Assembly: GCA_002812745.2 (NCBI GenBank)
Contig: NCSJ02000043.1
Coordinates: forward strand, 62,001-126,000
Origin: Scytalidium lignicola
Lineage: Eukaryota; Ascomycota; Leotiomycetes
DNA length: 64,000 nucleotides
Direction: 5' to 3'
Under the pieces are notes generated by a model. It worked only from the letters and a program-made list of their open reading frames with translations, was not told where the DNA came from and searched no databases. Each line of letters begins with the position of its first letter. Position 1 is the first letter of the stretch. Positions 34,622 to 45,502 of the stretch are shown in pieces. The position numbers were made by a program, and so were the translations under genes.

Positions 34622-37482
34622 TTGAAGTTACTTTAAAGATGGGTAAGCATTGTACATAGTTCTAAAACGCTTGAATCTGATGAGGTTTCCTAATTGCATG
34701 CTAATTTCCTATTTGGGAATAGCCTGAAATTCTTCTTTTGTAATATCTCCTTCTTCATTATCCATGACATCTTGTTCTACCTATTCCACTATCTCCAAGT
34801 GTATCTTGTTTATATCTAACAACTGTTTTAGAGCGTTAGATGGCTTTGCCTTGGTTATAGAATCAGCTAGATTTGTTATTCTCTGAATCTATTGCACTTT
34901 AATGATCTGATGTTGTTTATACACTTGTTGAAGGCATATTACATTGATTATAAGACATTTCTCCTGTATAATTCTTAGCTTGACAAGGTAATTATATAAT
35001 AACCTTGAATTTGTATATAAGACAAGTGAGAATATAATTCTAAGGATTCTTTTGATAGTTACTTGATTATAACTTTTATATTAAATTCATAGGCTATTCT
35101 GTACAATTCTAATATTAACATACTTTGTGTTATTCTTTTACATTTGATCAACGACTAATATAATATGTTTATGTTTCCTTTACAGTCTATAAGTATTATA
35201 ATATAGTTAATTTAAGAAAATAAGTCTATGTTGTTCATAAATAAAGTATTTATAAAGACTAGTAATTGTAATTCCTCTTTATTAAGCTTAATAAAGTAAA
35301 TTCCCTTAATAATACTTTAAAGTTGTTATTATAACTGTTTATTAAGTACTTTTATGTCTTCTTTATTAAGGTTAATAGCTTAAGTAGTTATTAATAGGTT
35401 GTAAGATGCCTTTGGTTGGCAAACTAAAGTTATATATACTCCTTGAGTATGTTGTATAATATATTACTCCTTGGTAATAAGGTTTTAGTGTATAATTTCC
35501 TATAAGCTTGTTATAATAGTTGATTTCCTGGTTATAAGTTGTAGATTAACATATTAACACTCTTAAGTAAGTAAAATTCTAGTATTGTTCAATTGTATAA
35601 TACTCTTATTGAACTTGATTCTCTTACTGGTAATCAATGTTTTATGTTCTTTTGTTAGGAAATTAGCCTTGTTCAATTATTCTTACTCAAGTTCAGTAAA
35701 TTAAGTGTCTTTGATGAACAAGGTATTGTTAGTTTGAAGCCTTATAATATTGAAAGGTTTAATGTTATACAACAAGCAAGGGTTATATGTTGACAATTTC
35801 ATAATAAGTACTTTAACATAATAAGAATAATAAGTCTAAAACCAGTAGTTTCTAGCTTTAAGGACTTTGTAAAGTAACTTTACAACTTGTAGAATTGAAC
35901 CTTCGTGGAAACTGAGTTGTTTTGTAAACTTTAAAGGTGATTGTACATAGAAATCTTAATTTAACAAGGTGGTAAACTATATGTATGTTTATGAAATGTC
36001 TTATAAGTATAAACTTATGTCTTTGTGCTTTATAGTAGTAATATAAAGAATAATATGTTAGTTAACATGTTGAATAATAAATGATTAAGTCAAAATAAGT
36101 TTCTTCTTATTGTCTTTGTAAGCTTGTACTACAAAGTATAACTTTTTAAAAGCTTTTTCAATTCCTTTGTTCTTGATTTCATTTATAAACTTAATGTTGA
36201 ATATGTATATATTGTTAAGTACACTTTAAAGGTTTACAATCTTGAAAATGCCCTTTTTAAGTAGTCTTAATATTTTAGCTTGACATAAGGCTGTAAATTA
36301 AGGTTGTTCAAGTTCTTTGTCTTATAAGAAGATAATAACTTCAAAGTATTTGTAAGGTCTTCTATATCTTTACTTTATGAGTAGTACTAGTAGTAGAACA
36401 ACAGTTATAGTCGACTTGTTAAACTCTTCTTAGTACTCTTCAACAATTATAATTCTTGGCTTTAACTTTAGTAGTTCAATTTCATTAATTCTCTTTATAA
36501 GTATAAGATATAGTTTTATACTTGTTGACCTGAATAGTATATTCTTGTATAATAATGTTAATATACATATTTCTCTATTTGTATTAATAAGCTTGTATAA
36601 CTTGTCTTATTTACTGTTTTAACCTGTATTTCTTGCTTTCTAGATAAGTATGTTTGAATTTAATAATAAGTTATGAACATCATTAACATTAAAATTATTA
36701 TAAGTATTAAGCATATTCTGAACTAATTATTTTGCCTTGATTTTGGTGATTTCTTCTATTGCTTTCTTGATTATTATAACTCTTTGTGTAACTATTAAAG
36801 TTAAAATGTTATACTTTGATATATATAAGTAAGTATTATAAACAAAGAGTATAAGAATAAGTCCATTAAGTTTCGTTGAATTGTTAATAGCTTTAAATGC
36901 TATTTATAAGGTTATATCCTTGTTAAGATTATAAATTTCAATTATAAATATTTAATAAGTATATTATATAAGTATATAATATTATTCAACTTGACTAATT
37001 GAATTATGAACTTTTATTAAGACAACTTTAAAAGTCATTCTTATAATTATAATACTTTGTTAGAATTTCTTATTTACAAAGTTCTTTCTTATATTAATTA
37101 TAATTCAATTTAAAGGTCTTAAGTAAGTGTTAATCTAATAAGCTTGTAAAGCATTTTATATGTACTTTGTAATTATGTTTTAAAATTATCTATTAACTTG
37201 GTAATATATTCCTTTGTTAACAATATATAAAATAAGTTTACTATTTATGTAGAAGATATTAATAATAATAAAATAATTAAAGTTAATATTATCTTATAAG
37301 TTAAACCTAAATCTTCTTAGTAATTTAACATAGTATTAACATTAATTATAATACTTAAAGAGATATTCTAATGTTTCTTTATTAATATTATAATTAATAT
37401 AGTCTAGAATACATTGTAATTATATTATAAATAAGTATTTGAAGTGTTTGTATAAACATTATAATTTTATGTTAGTTAAAAA
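34420..37482 (-). mobile_element. decayed Ty1/copia 3' half (left copy, inverted)
   Basis: Read on the minus strand this tract is the reverse of the plus-strand copia copy at 42046-44058. The two align over about 2.0 kb (34420-36441 against 42046-44058), including the RNase H end of Pol and a roughly 200-bp LTR. Beyond 36441 it continues for about 1 kb with what is probably upstream Pol, too RIPed to translate. Numerous stops make it a pseudo-element. Confidence 0.75.
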
Positions 37483-37826
37483 TGTTATAAAACTACATTA
37501 TCCAAGTTATTGAATAGCTAAGGGTAAAGTAAATGTTCAAGGACAATAAAAACATATAATACATAAGCAAGTAACTAGGTTAAAGGTAAGATCTAATAAT
37601 GTATTTAAGTTAAACATAAAGAGTTTACTCTTATGTTCTTATAGTATACTTATATAAATAATAAAATAGAGTTGAATCCTTTAAAGTACTTAAAGTTCTT
37701 TNAAAGTCTTTTAAAGACTTTAAAACTTTGTTATATAACCTTTGATTATTAGATTCTTTATGTACATCTTCTATATACTAAGCTTTAAACTTATACTAAT
37801 TAACTTGTTAGGTAAAACTTATAATA
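37483..37826 (-). repeat. LTR (3' LTR in element orientation)
   Basis: Left LTR of the gypsy-like element. It is more AT-rich than its partner at 41688 and differs mainly by C/T and G/A changes. Confidence 0.75.
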
Positions 37827-40199
37827 TTATCCTCNTTTTTATACTAATGTTATCTTGATACTTAACTTGTTATTATAAATTATTTTATTTCTTTATCAAT
37901 CCTTTCCTTTCCTTTAATATACCCTTTAAGTATCCTTATCCTTTCCTTTTATCTAATCTTAAAAGAAAGAAAAGAAAGAGAGTCAATCTTGTCTTGACTA
38001 TTAAAGACATTAATAATAATATAAATTCTTGTTCTTATTGTTTTAAGAAGAATCAAAAGTACATTATAAACCNTTTTAAAGTCTTCTTAATATTCTGAAT
38101 ATATATATATGAAATGTTCTTATAACATAACCTCTGATTTTTAAGATAAGAATGTTTTATGTTCTTAGGATTAAGAATCTTTAAAAAAAATCTATAAACA
38201 GATTACAAGTAAAAGAAGAAGAAGTTATAACCAAAATCCTTTGTTTATGAAAATAGTAAACTCTTCTTTAATAACAGAAGAATAAGATAACCTATTATAA
38301 CTTAAAGTATTTAAACAAACTTAACATTATAAAAGAGAAAGAGAAGTAAGAGAAATTATCTAAAGAGTTATATTTTATTTATATAAGTAAAGCTTCTTCT
38401 TCTATTGTTAACTTCTTCTTTTCTGACTTTATAATTTTATTGTTTAGAAATCTGTTTTAAAATAAGTTCAATGATATCCTTTTAATAACTCTTTATAACT
38501 TATGAGATTAGAAATAAGTTCTTATCCATTCTTACTTTCTGGATACTTTATTTATTTAACCAAGTATTATAATTTCTTATAATATATTTTATAGTTAATG
38601 ATTTTCTTAACTTTATATTCTCTTTCTAAATCAACTTTTTCTAATATTAGCATTTAAGTATTCTTAAGTATTAATTCAAGAAGTNAAAATATAAAAAACA
38701 AGATATATCTTAACTATTACTAATAACTTCAATTTATATGTTAAAGATTTATAAACTTCTTTAATCTTGTATAATCTTATCTTTACTTAATTTAGTTTAT
38801 CATTTAGTTTTGTTGTTTTAATGTTTTTTCTAAGAAGGTAATCATACTTATTCTCTAATCAATTATTAAATTATACTTCTTTATCCATTTAATTCTTAAT
38901 ATAACTTGATATGTTCTTAACCTTATAATATCAAAAGATATCCTCTTTTAGTAGTTTTTNACTATACCTTATATCCAGGTTTTGAGTTTGAACATCAACA
39001 CACTTTTGAACCTTGATACTGTTTGTTAATGATATTAGATAGTTGTTATTCTTGACTTTTATACTAAGTCCAAGTCATTTTACAACTTGTTCATTGATGA
39101 AGTTCCTTTTAACTTCTGAATTGATCAAAGTCTTTATTAACTTTCTACACAATTTTATATCAATGTAAAGTGAACTCCTACTATTCATAAAATAAAGGTT
39201 AACATTTCTAATACTATTAACTGATATATTATCTTTGATTTTTAAGTCTTTAATATTTTCTTCTAATTCTTCGAATAGTATTACTTGCCTTTTACTAAGA
39301 TTTCTCAGCCTAGGTTTGTCAAGGCTTCCATCAGCTATGAATATATGTATATCTTGTACTTATTCTGCTATTTCGTTTCTAAGGTATTCTCTTATTTCAG
39401 TAATAAAGACATTATTTGCCTCAAGAACTCTTCCTTCTGAATTCAAAAGGTGTATTACTACTTCTTGGTTAAACTGTTGATTGATTCTTTATATTAACTT
39501 ATCTTCCTTAAATAATACTATGGATAGTTTTAATGATAGTAAATCTTCCTCTAGTTTATTAACTGTAAGTAGTACTTTTATGTCTTAGTTGACTGGTTTA
39601 ACCACAATCTCCACTAACTTCCTTTGTTCTTGTTAAGTATAATATTGTTTAGCTTTAAGCAGTTGTTCTACTAACTTTCTTAAACCTTAGATTTCTCTGT
39701 ATTGAGTTTTAGCTTTTATTTAATCTTGTTAAAAAGTTATCATAGGAAATCCTTCTTGTTATAAGTTGTATTATCCTTATAAGACATAGCTTAATCTTTC
39801 TTTTATTACCATTTAAGCATCCTCAAGTATTTAATCGAAATCATCTTAAATCTAAGTTCTTTCTACTAGTAAGAAGAACTTGTATATTCTTTTTTTTNAT
39901 GATGATACTCTAGAAGTTAGTCTTGTAAGTTAGTACAAGATCTTTAAGATTAAGTTCACATACCTTAACAATTACTTCTTCTTACCACACAATTCTGAAA
40001 AGCTAGCTTCTGTCCAGGATCTCTTATCCTCTTAATCCTCTTATACTTATCATAAGATAATATTTCAAGATTAATAATTCTTTAAAAACAAGATATTATT
40101 TTGTTAGTATAACCTTGAAGTTTAATAATACAATTATCCAAATTCTATTAACTCTTAAAATCAATCTCCATTTACCTTAACCTTTATTTTGGTTATTAT

Positions 40200-41665
40200 C
40201 TTAAAGGTGTCTTACATGTCAAGTTCTTTTTATAAATACAGAATTTGTTTCAAGGATTCTTGTCATTGTCATTTTGTCTATATCAGTTTCAACAACAATA
40301 TATAATATAATTACTAAGTCTTGATGATCTTNCTTTTTCTTCTTCTAAGGAGTTTTCTTCCTTATTCAAGCTTTTCTTTTTTGATGATTCTAACAAGATG
40401 TTTATAATTCTTAGGATTTGTATAACTCTAACTTTAACTATTATACTTAACTTATTGTCCTTTTTATAAGTATTTACTATATGTCCAAGAAGTTTATACT
40501 TAAAACATAACTTACTCTTTCTCCTTTTGTCAAGTTCTTTAAAGAAGATTCTAAAAGAATTCTCCTTCTTGTTTTTTCCTTTATAATACTTCTTTCTTTT
40601 TCCTTTGAAGGTCTTTCCTCTCTTCATAATATCTAATTCCATAAGGTTACCATGATCCTTTTTCTTATTAGTCTTTCTTCTGTTAAAGTAAGATCCTCCC
40701 TTCTTATCCAAGATCATCTTATATTGTTCATTCTTAATCTTGATAGACAAGTCAACAAGAGTATCAAATGTAATAATTATAAGTTGTTAGTACAATTCTT
40801 CTTTGATAAAGTCCTTTAATCCAGTCTTATACTGGTATATATAAGCTTTTTCTCCTTAGTTAACTGATATTGTGTACTAATGATAAAGCATTGTATATTC
40901 ACTAAGGCTTTTAATTTGTTTAAAGTAAGCTAGTTATCTCTTAGCATTCCTTTTCTCATTAACATCTCTATATAATCATTTAAGTTCTCTAGTATAATTA
41001 GTCTAACTTATAATGATGTTGATTACCTCTTAGTTCATTGTTCCTCTGTTCATTATGAACTATTTGTCCTTAAAGGGTTAAAACCAAGTTTTGGCTACTC
41101 CTCTTAAGTATGTTAATGCTCATAAGACTTTATACATGTCTCTAAGTAATAAGTAGTCATTCAACATTAAATAAGTTCTTGTCTAAGTAAGATATGCCTT
41201 TAACTTCTTCTTGTTCTCATAGAACAAGTTTAGTCTAATGATTTTGACCTCTTTAAGTATTATCATTAAAACTTATTCAGTGTTATCCTCTGGTTCAGAG
41301 TCTGAATCAAGGTTTGGACTTGGAGTTCTTAGTACTAAAACTGGGTTTAAATTAGGTTTAAGTAATAGAAGTGTTAGTTTTTTTNCTTATAACTCTTGAT
41401 GATTCTCTTACAATTAATCCTTTTGTTAACTTAGTAAGTTGCTTTAGTAGTATAACAACTTCCTCTAATACTCTTTCCTGGATGTTAATTTCCTTAATAG
41501 TCTGGTTCTTACCTTAGTCTTCCTTAAAATTATCCTCTGAACTTTCTTCAGATACTTCTTCAAATCTCTTTTCAAATTCTTCTTCAAAGCCTTCTTCAAA
41601 ACCTTCTTCAGGTTATTGTTTATTATTATTATTTACTAGTATGCCTGTTTCCAAATCCTGATTCA
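40200..41665 (-). pseudogene. retrotransposon gag remnant with broken CCHC knuckle
   Basis: The minus-strand reading, interrupted by several stops, shows a Gag-like order: an acidic N-terminus (EEGFEEGFEEEFEKRFEE), a capsid-like part (LTQTRTYLMLNDYLLLRDMY-like, with stops), then a Lys-rich segment at 40289-40750. A zinc-knuckle relic, LCFKYKLLGHIVNTY, has lost two of its three cysteines. The pattern indicates decay by point mutation, not by truncation. Confidence 0.6.
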
Positions 41666-41687
41666 TCAAGATAAGTGATGTTCAAAA

Positions 41688-42045
41688 TGTTATAAAACTA
41701 CACTATCCAGGTTACTGGATAACAAAGGTAAGGTAGATATTCAAGGACAATGGAAACATATAGCATACAAACAATCAACTAAGTCAAAGGTAGGATTTAG
41801 TAATGTATTTAGGTTGAACACAAGGAGACTACTCTTATATTCTTACAGTGTACTTATATAGATAATGAAATACAACTGGACCCTTGGACCCTTAAGTCCT
41901 CAGGTCTTATGCTAACAGACCTTAGACTTCCTAAGTCCTAGGTCCTTGTCACATGACTGCTTAATTGTTAAGTTCTCTTGTACAATATATCTGTACTAAG
42001 CCTTAGGCTTACACCAATTAATGTATTACAGTAAAACTTATAACA
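41688..42045 (-). repeat. LTR (5' LTR in element orientation)
   Basis: Right LTR of the gypsy-like element, less decayed than the left one. It starts TGTTATAAAACTACACTATC and ends CTTATAACA. A run of GGACCCTTGGACCCTTAAG survives here and is reduced to TTT/AAAG in the left copy. Confidence 0.78.
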
Positions 42046-44058
42046 AAGAGTACTAAGAGGAGCTTAACAAATCGACTATAATTATCACTTTATTACTAAT
42101 ATCACTTATAAAACAAAGATGTAAAAAAACTTTGTAAATACCTTGAAATCATTACTTTCTTATAAGACAAAGAATTAAAACCTTAATTTACAACTTTATA
42201 TTAAACTGAAATATTAAGATTATTTAAAAAGGGTATTTTCAAGATTATAAACCTTTAAAATGTACTTAATAATATATATATATTTAATATCAGGTTTGTA
42301 AACAAAATCAAAAACAAAAGAATTGAAAAAGCTTTTAAAAAGTTATACTTTGTAGTATAAGCTTATAAGGATAATGAGAAAAAGCTTATTTTAACTTAAT
42401 TACTTACTATTTAATATGTTAACTAATATATTATTCTTTGTATTGTTGTTATAAAGTATAAAAGTACAAGCTTATACTTATAAGACATTTCACAAGTGTA
42501 TATATAATCTACTACCTTACTAAATCAAGATTTCTACATATAATTACTTCTAAAACTTACAAAGTAACTTAGTCTTTGTGAAAGCTTAATTCTACAAGTT
42601 ATAAAGCTATTTTACAAAGTCCTTGAAGTTGAAAACTACTAATTCTAAACTTATTACTCTTACCATGTTAAGGTGCTTGTTATAAAACTGTCAACATATA
42701 ACTTTTATTTGTTGTATAATACTAAACCTTTTAGTGTTGTAAGGCTTTAAACTGATGATACTTTGTTTGTTGAAGATGTTTAATTTGTTAAACTTGAATA
42801 AAAACAACTGAAAAAGGCTAATTTTCTAACAAAAGAACATAAAACGTTGATTATTAACAAGGGAATCAAGTTCAATAAGAGTATTATACAATTGAACAAT
42901 ATTGGAATTTCACTTACTCAAGAGTGTTAATATACTAATCTACAGCTTATAACTAGGAAATCAGTTATTACAACAAGCTTATAAGAAATTGTATGTTAGA
43001 ACCTTATTATTAAGGAATAATACATTGTATAATACATTCAGGGAGTATATATAACTTTAGTTTGTTAACCAGAAGTGTTATACAACCTATCAATAACTGC
43101 TTAAGCTATTAATCTTAGCCAAGAAGACATGAAATTGCTGAATAAACGCTTATAATGGCAAATCCAAAATGCTATCAAGAGAATACAATTTGTTAAACTC
43201 AAAAAGGAAATGTTATAGTTATTAGTCTTTACAAATACTTTATTTATGAATAACAAAGACTTATCATTACAAATTAACTACATCATAGCACTTGTAGACT
43301 GTAAGGGAAACGTGAATACATTATACTAGATGTTGATTAAGTGCAAAAGGGTTATACATAGTATTTTAGCCTTAGAACTATACAGAATAGCTTATGGATT
43401 TGATATGAGAGCTGTAATCAAGTTAATTATCGAAGGAATCCTTGAAATTGACCTCTTACTAGTTATATATACGGATTTAAGGTTATTATACGATTGCCTT
43501 GTCAAGTTGGGAACCACATAAGAAAAGTAGCTTATAATTGACATGATATGCCTCTGCTAGGTATACAAACAACGCTAGATCGTTGAAGTACGATGGATTG
43601 AAGGAATTACAAATCCAGCTGATTCCATAACCAAAAGAAAGCTATCAAATGCTTTGAAACAACTGTTGGATACCAATAAAGTGTAATTGGAAGTGGTAGA
43701 ATGGGTAGAACATGACGGTGTAAGTAGTAGAATGGAAGATCTTACAGAGGAGGGATTTGGAGCTATTCCCAATTAGGCAATTAGCATGCGATTAGGAAAA
43801 CTCTACGGATTTGAGCGTTTTGGGAGCTATAGTGTACGGCCATTTTTAGAGTAGCTCCAGTGTTGGTAGAATAGTGGTTATGTACATGTGATATTCATGT
43901 GCCACTGTAAGTTAGTCCAGATTAGGTAGTAGGAACGAGCAAAGCTCCTACAGCTTCGCCCTCCCACCCTTAATCGTACAACAACCATGGAATAGCACAA
44001 CGAGTATATTACGTATAATTGCGTACTGTACTTCGTGCTACAGGTGAACCGACAGTTA
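42046..44058 (+). mobile_element. decayed Ty1/copia 3' half (right copy)
   Basis: The plus-strand reading gives the RNase H end of a copia polyprotein: HSILALELYRIAYGFDMRAV, YTDLRLLYDCLVKLGTT, then VRWIEGITNPADSITKRK and NALKQLLDTNKV up to about 43715. It is followed by a 3' UTR and an LTR at 43861-44058. The upstream part (42046-43300) is AT-rich with many stops but aligns with the left inverted copy. The 5' part is missing where the gypsy-like element begins. Confidence 0.8.
43861..44058 (+). repeat. copia LTR (3' LTR of right copy)
   Basis: Starts TGTTGGTAGAATAGTGG and ends GGTGAACCGACA (TG...CA ends), located just downstream of the Pol end. Confidence 0.7.
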
Positions 44059-45502
44059 TAGCATATNAAAAACTATTAATCTTTCTTTTCCAAATCAACT
44101 TTGTCTTTAAGATTATAAGTTTTCTAAAAGTTAATTTGCAAATTCTTCAATTCTNAAAAAGACTTTTGTTAAATTGAACAACTAAATTATAATTATATAA
44201 TAAAATCTTAAAGTTTAATATATATGTAAAAAGAAAATCCTTAAACTAGTTATTTTAACTTCAGAACTTGTTATTACAAATTATATATTATAATAATAAC
44301 CGTTAGGATTATAAATTGTAATAATATTACTCTGATTAGCTAGATCACCTGATTTATCGACCAAAATCTTCATGCCAAACTTGTCGTCCAGGTCAGCCAA
44401 TGCCAGAGTCTCGTCAGCAACAATGTCTGACGAAACCACATTTTTCCTTCTAGTAAAATGAAAACGCTTCCCAAGCGGCATGCTCGAAGGGTAGACAAGA
44501 TGAGCCAACACTTTTAGGACAGTACTTGAATGTCAGGTTGCAGTGTTTAATTGGAAGGAACTCAACAGAGGTGGTGAATTGGGATTCGGAGAGAGCTTTC
44601 GCCTTAATAGGACTAGTGTGCTGAATTCTGATACGATCGTTTAATTTAAAGGGGCCTGAATCCTACCAAAATGTGTGAAACGAAATCCTTCTCTCTTGTA
44701 GTCTTTCCATGTTGTCTGCCCCGTACTGCTGCTTTTCAGTTGTCCGTGCTTTATAGAACTTCCCAGTAATGTATATTTTATTCTATTTCGTAAGAGCTCG
44801 GTTTCACTCTACCGCTACAATGGTTCTGCCGAAGAGACGGAGAACTCTAGTCCGATGATGTAGTAAGAGAGAAGACAGGTGAAGAGAAGGCTATTAAAGA
44901 ATATTTATATTGATAAGTACATTTACGAATGGGCCGGAACAGACATAACGGTCTTTTTGGCCTAGGTATACGTTACCCTTTTAGACAAGCCACCAGTGAG
45001 GCTCGGGAGCCCACATAATGATTACGAAAATAGTAACCTGCCATGCCCATTGAACCGCGAAGGGAATACGATAAGCCCATTACGTGTACAACTTGGCGAA
45101 GGGGTAGGTGATGCCTGGAGAGACAAATTAGCTGAAAATCTAGCAGAGACAAGCATAGACATCTGGCATGCAAGTGAGAAGAATACAGTGAAACTTCGAG
45201 TTGATTGGCTCCCTTGTAGCCACCGTTCTTGGCTGAACGGGTCAGGCGACATTGAACTTTTCACTATGGATAATTGAGTCAGGTTGTCTTACGGCTCCTA
45301 AATACTGATCTATCAGGAAGACAGATTCAACTGGAGAGATCTTTCCTTGAGTCTGGTATCAACAAGCATTGTGAACTCCACTACCCTCCAAGACGTGCTC
45401 CAGGTTACGGCTGTCATCCGTGCTTCAAGGGAAGCCTGTATAGATTGCGTGTATTAGATGTTAATCCTCATCTTTCAGCTCGATTGAGCCTCAGTTGTTA
45501 AA
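44059..45502. other. border between retroelement block and HET gene
   Basis: The left half is AT-rich and carries two N bases next to A-runs (44087, 44155). From about 44330 the composition returns to normal. A 76-codon minus-strand frame at 44281-44511 (MLAHLVYPSSMPLGKRFHFT...) is unrecognised and runs into the AT-rich tract, so it could be a truncated gene end. The last few hundred bases are the HET promoter. Confidence 0.4.

Larger units (their letters stand above)
37483..42045 (-). mobile_element. decayed LTR retrotransposon, Ty3/gypsy-like, internally deleted
   Basis: Two direct repeats, 37483-37826 and 41688-42045, share TGTTATAAAACTACA(C/T)TATCC at the start and GTAAAACTTATAA at the end, so they are LTRs about 350 bp long. 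On the minus strand the interior reads Gag first, then a retropepsin-like stretch near 39080-39150 (KTLINSEVKRNFINEQVV, where the active-site DSG appears mutated to NSE). The order Gag-protease, plus a possible chromodomain-like stretch near 38500-38600, suggests Ty3/gypsy. The interior is only 3.9 kb and I see no RT or integrase, so the central part is deleted or unrecognisable. The right LTR directly abuts the plus-strand copia copy, with a possible target duplication (AAGAG on the right, AAAAA on the left after G-to-A change). Confidence 0.68.

Noticed and set aside
39235..39480. 81-codon plus-strand frame in the AT-rich tract
   Set aside because: The opposite strand reads as part of the gypsy-like interior, upstream of its protease relic, so this is antisense.
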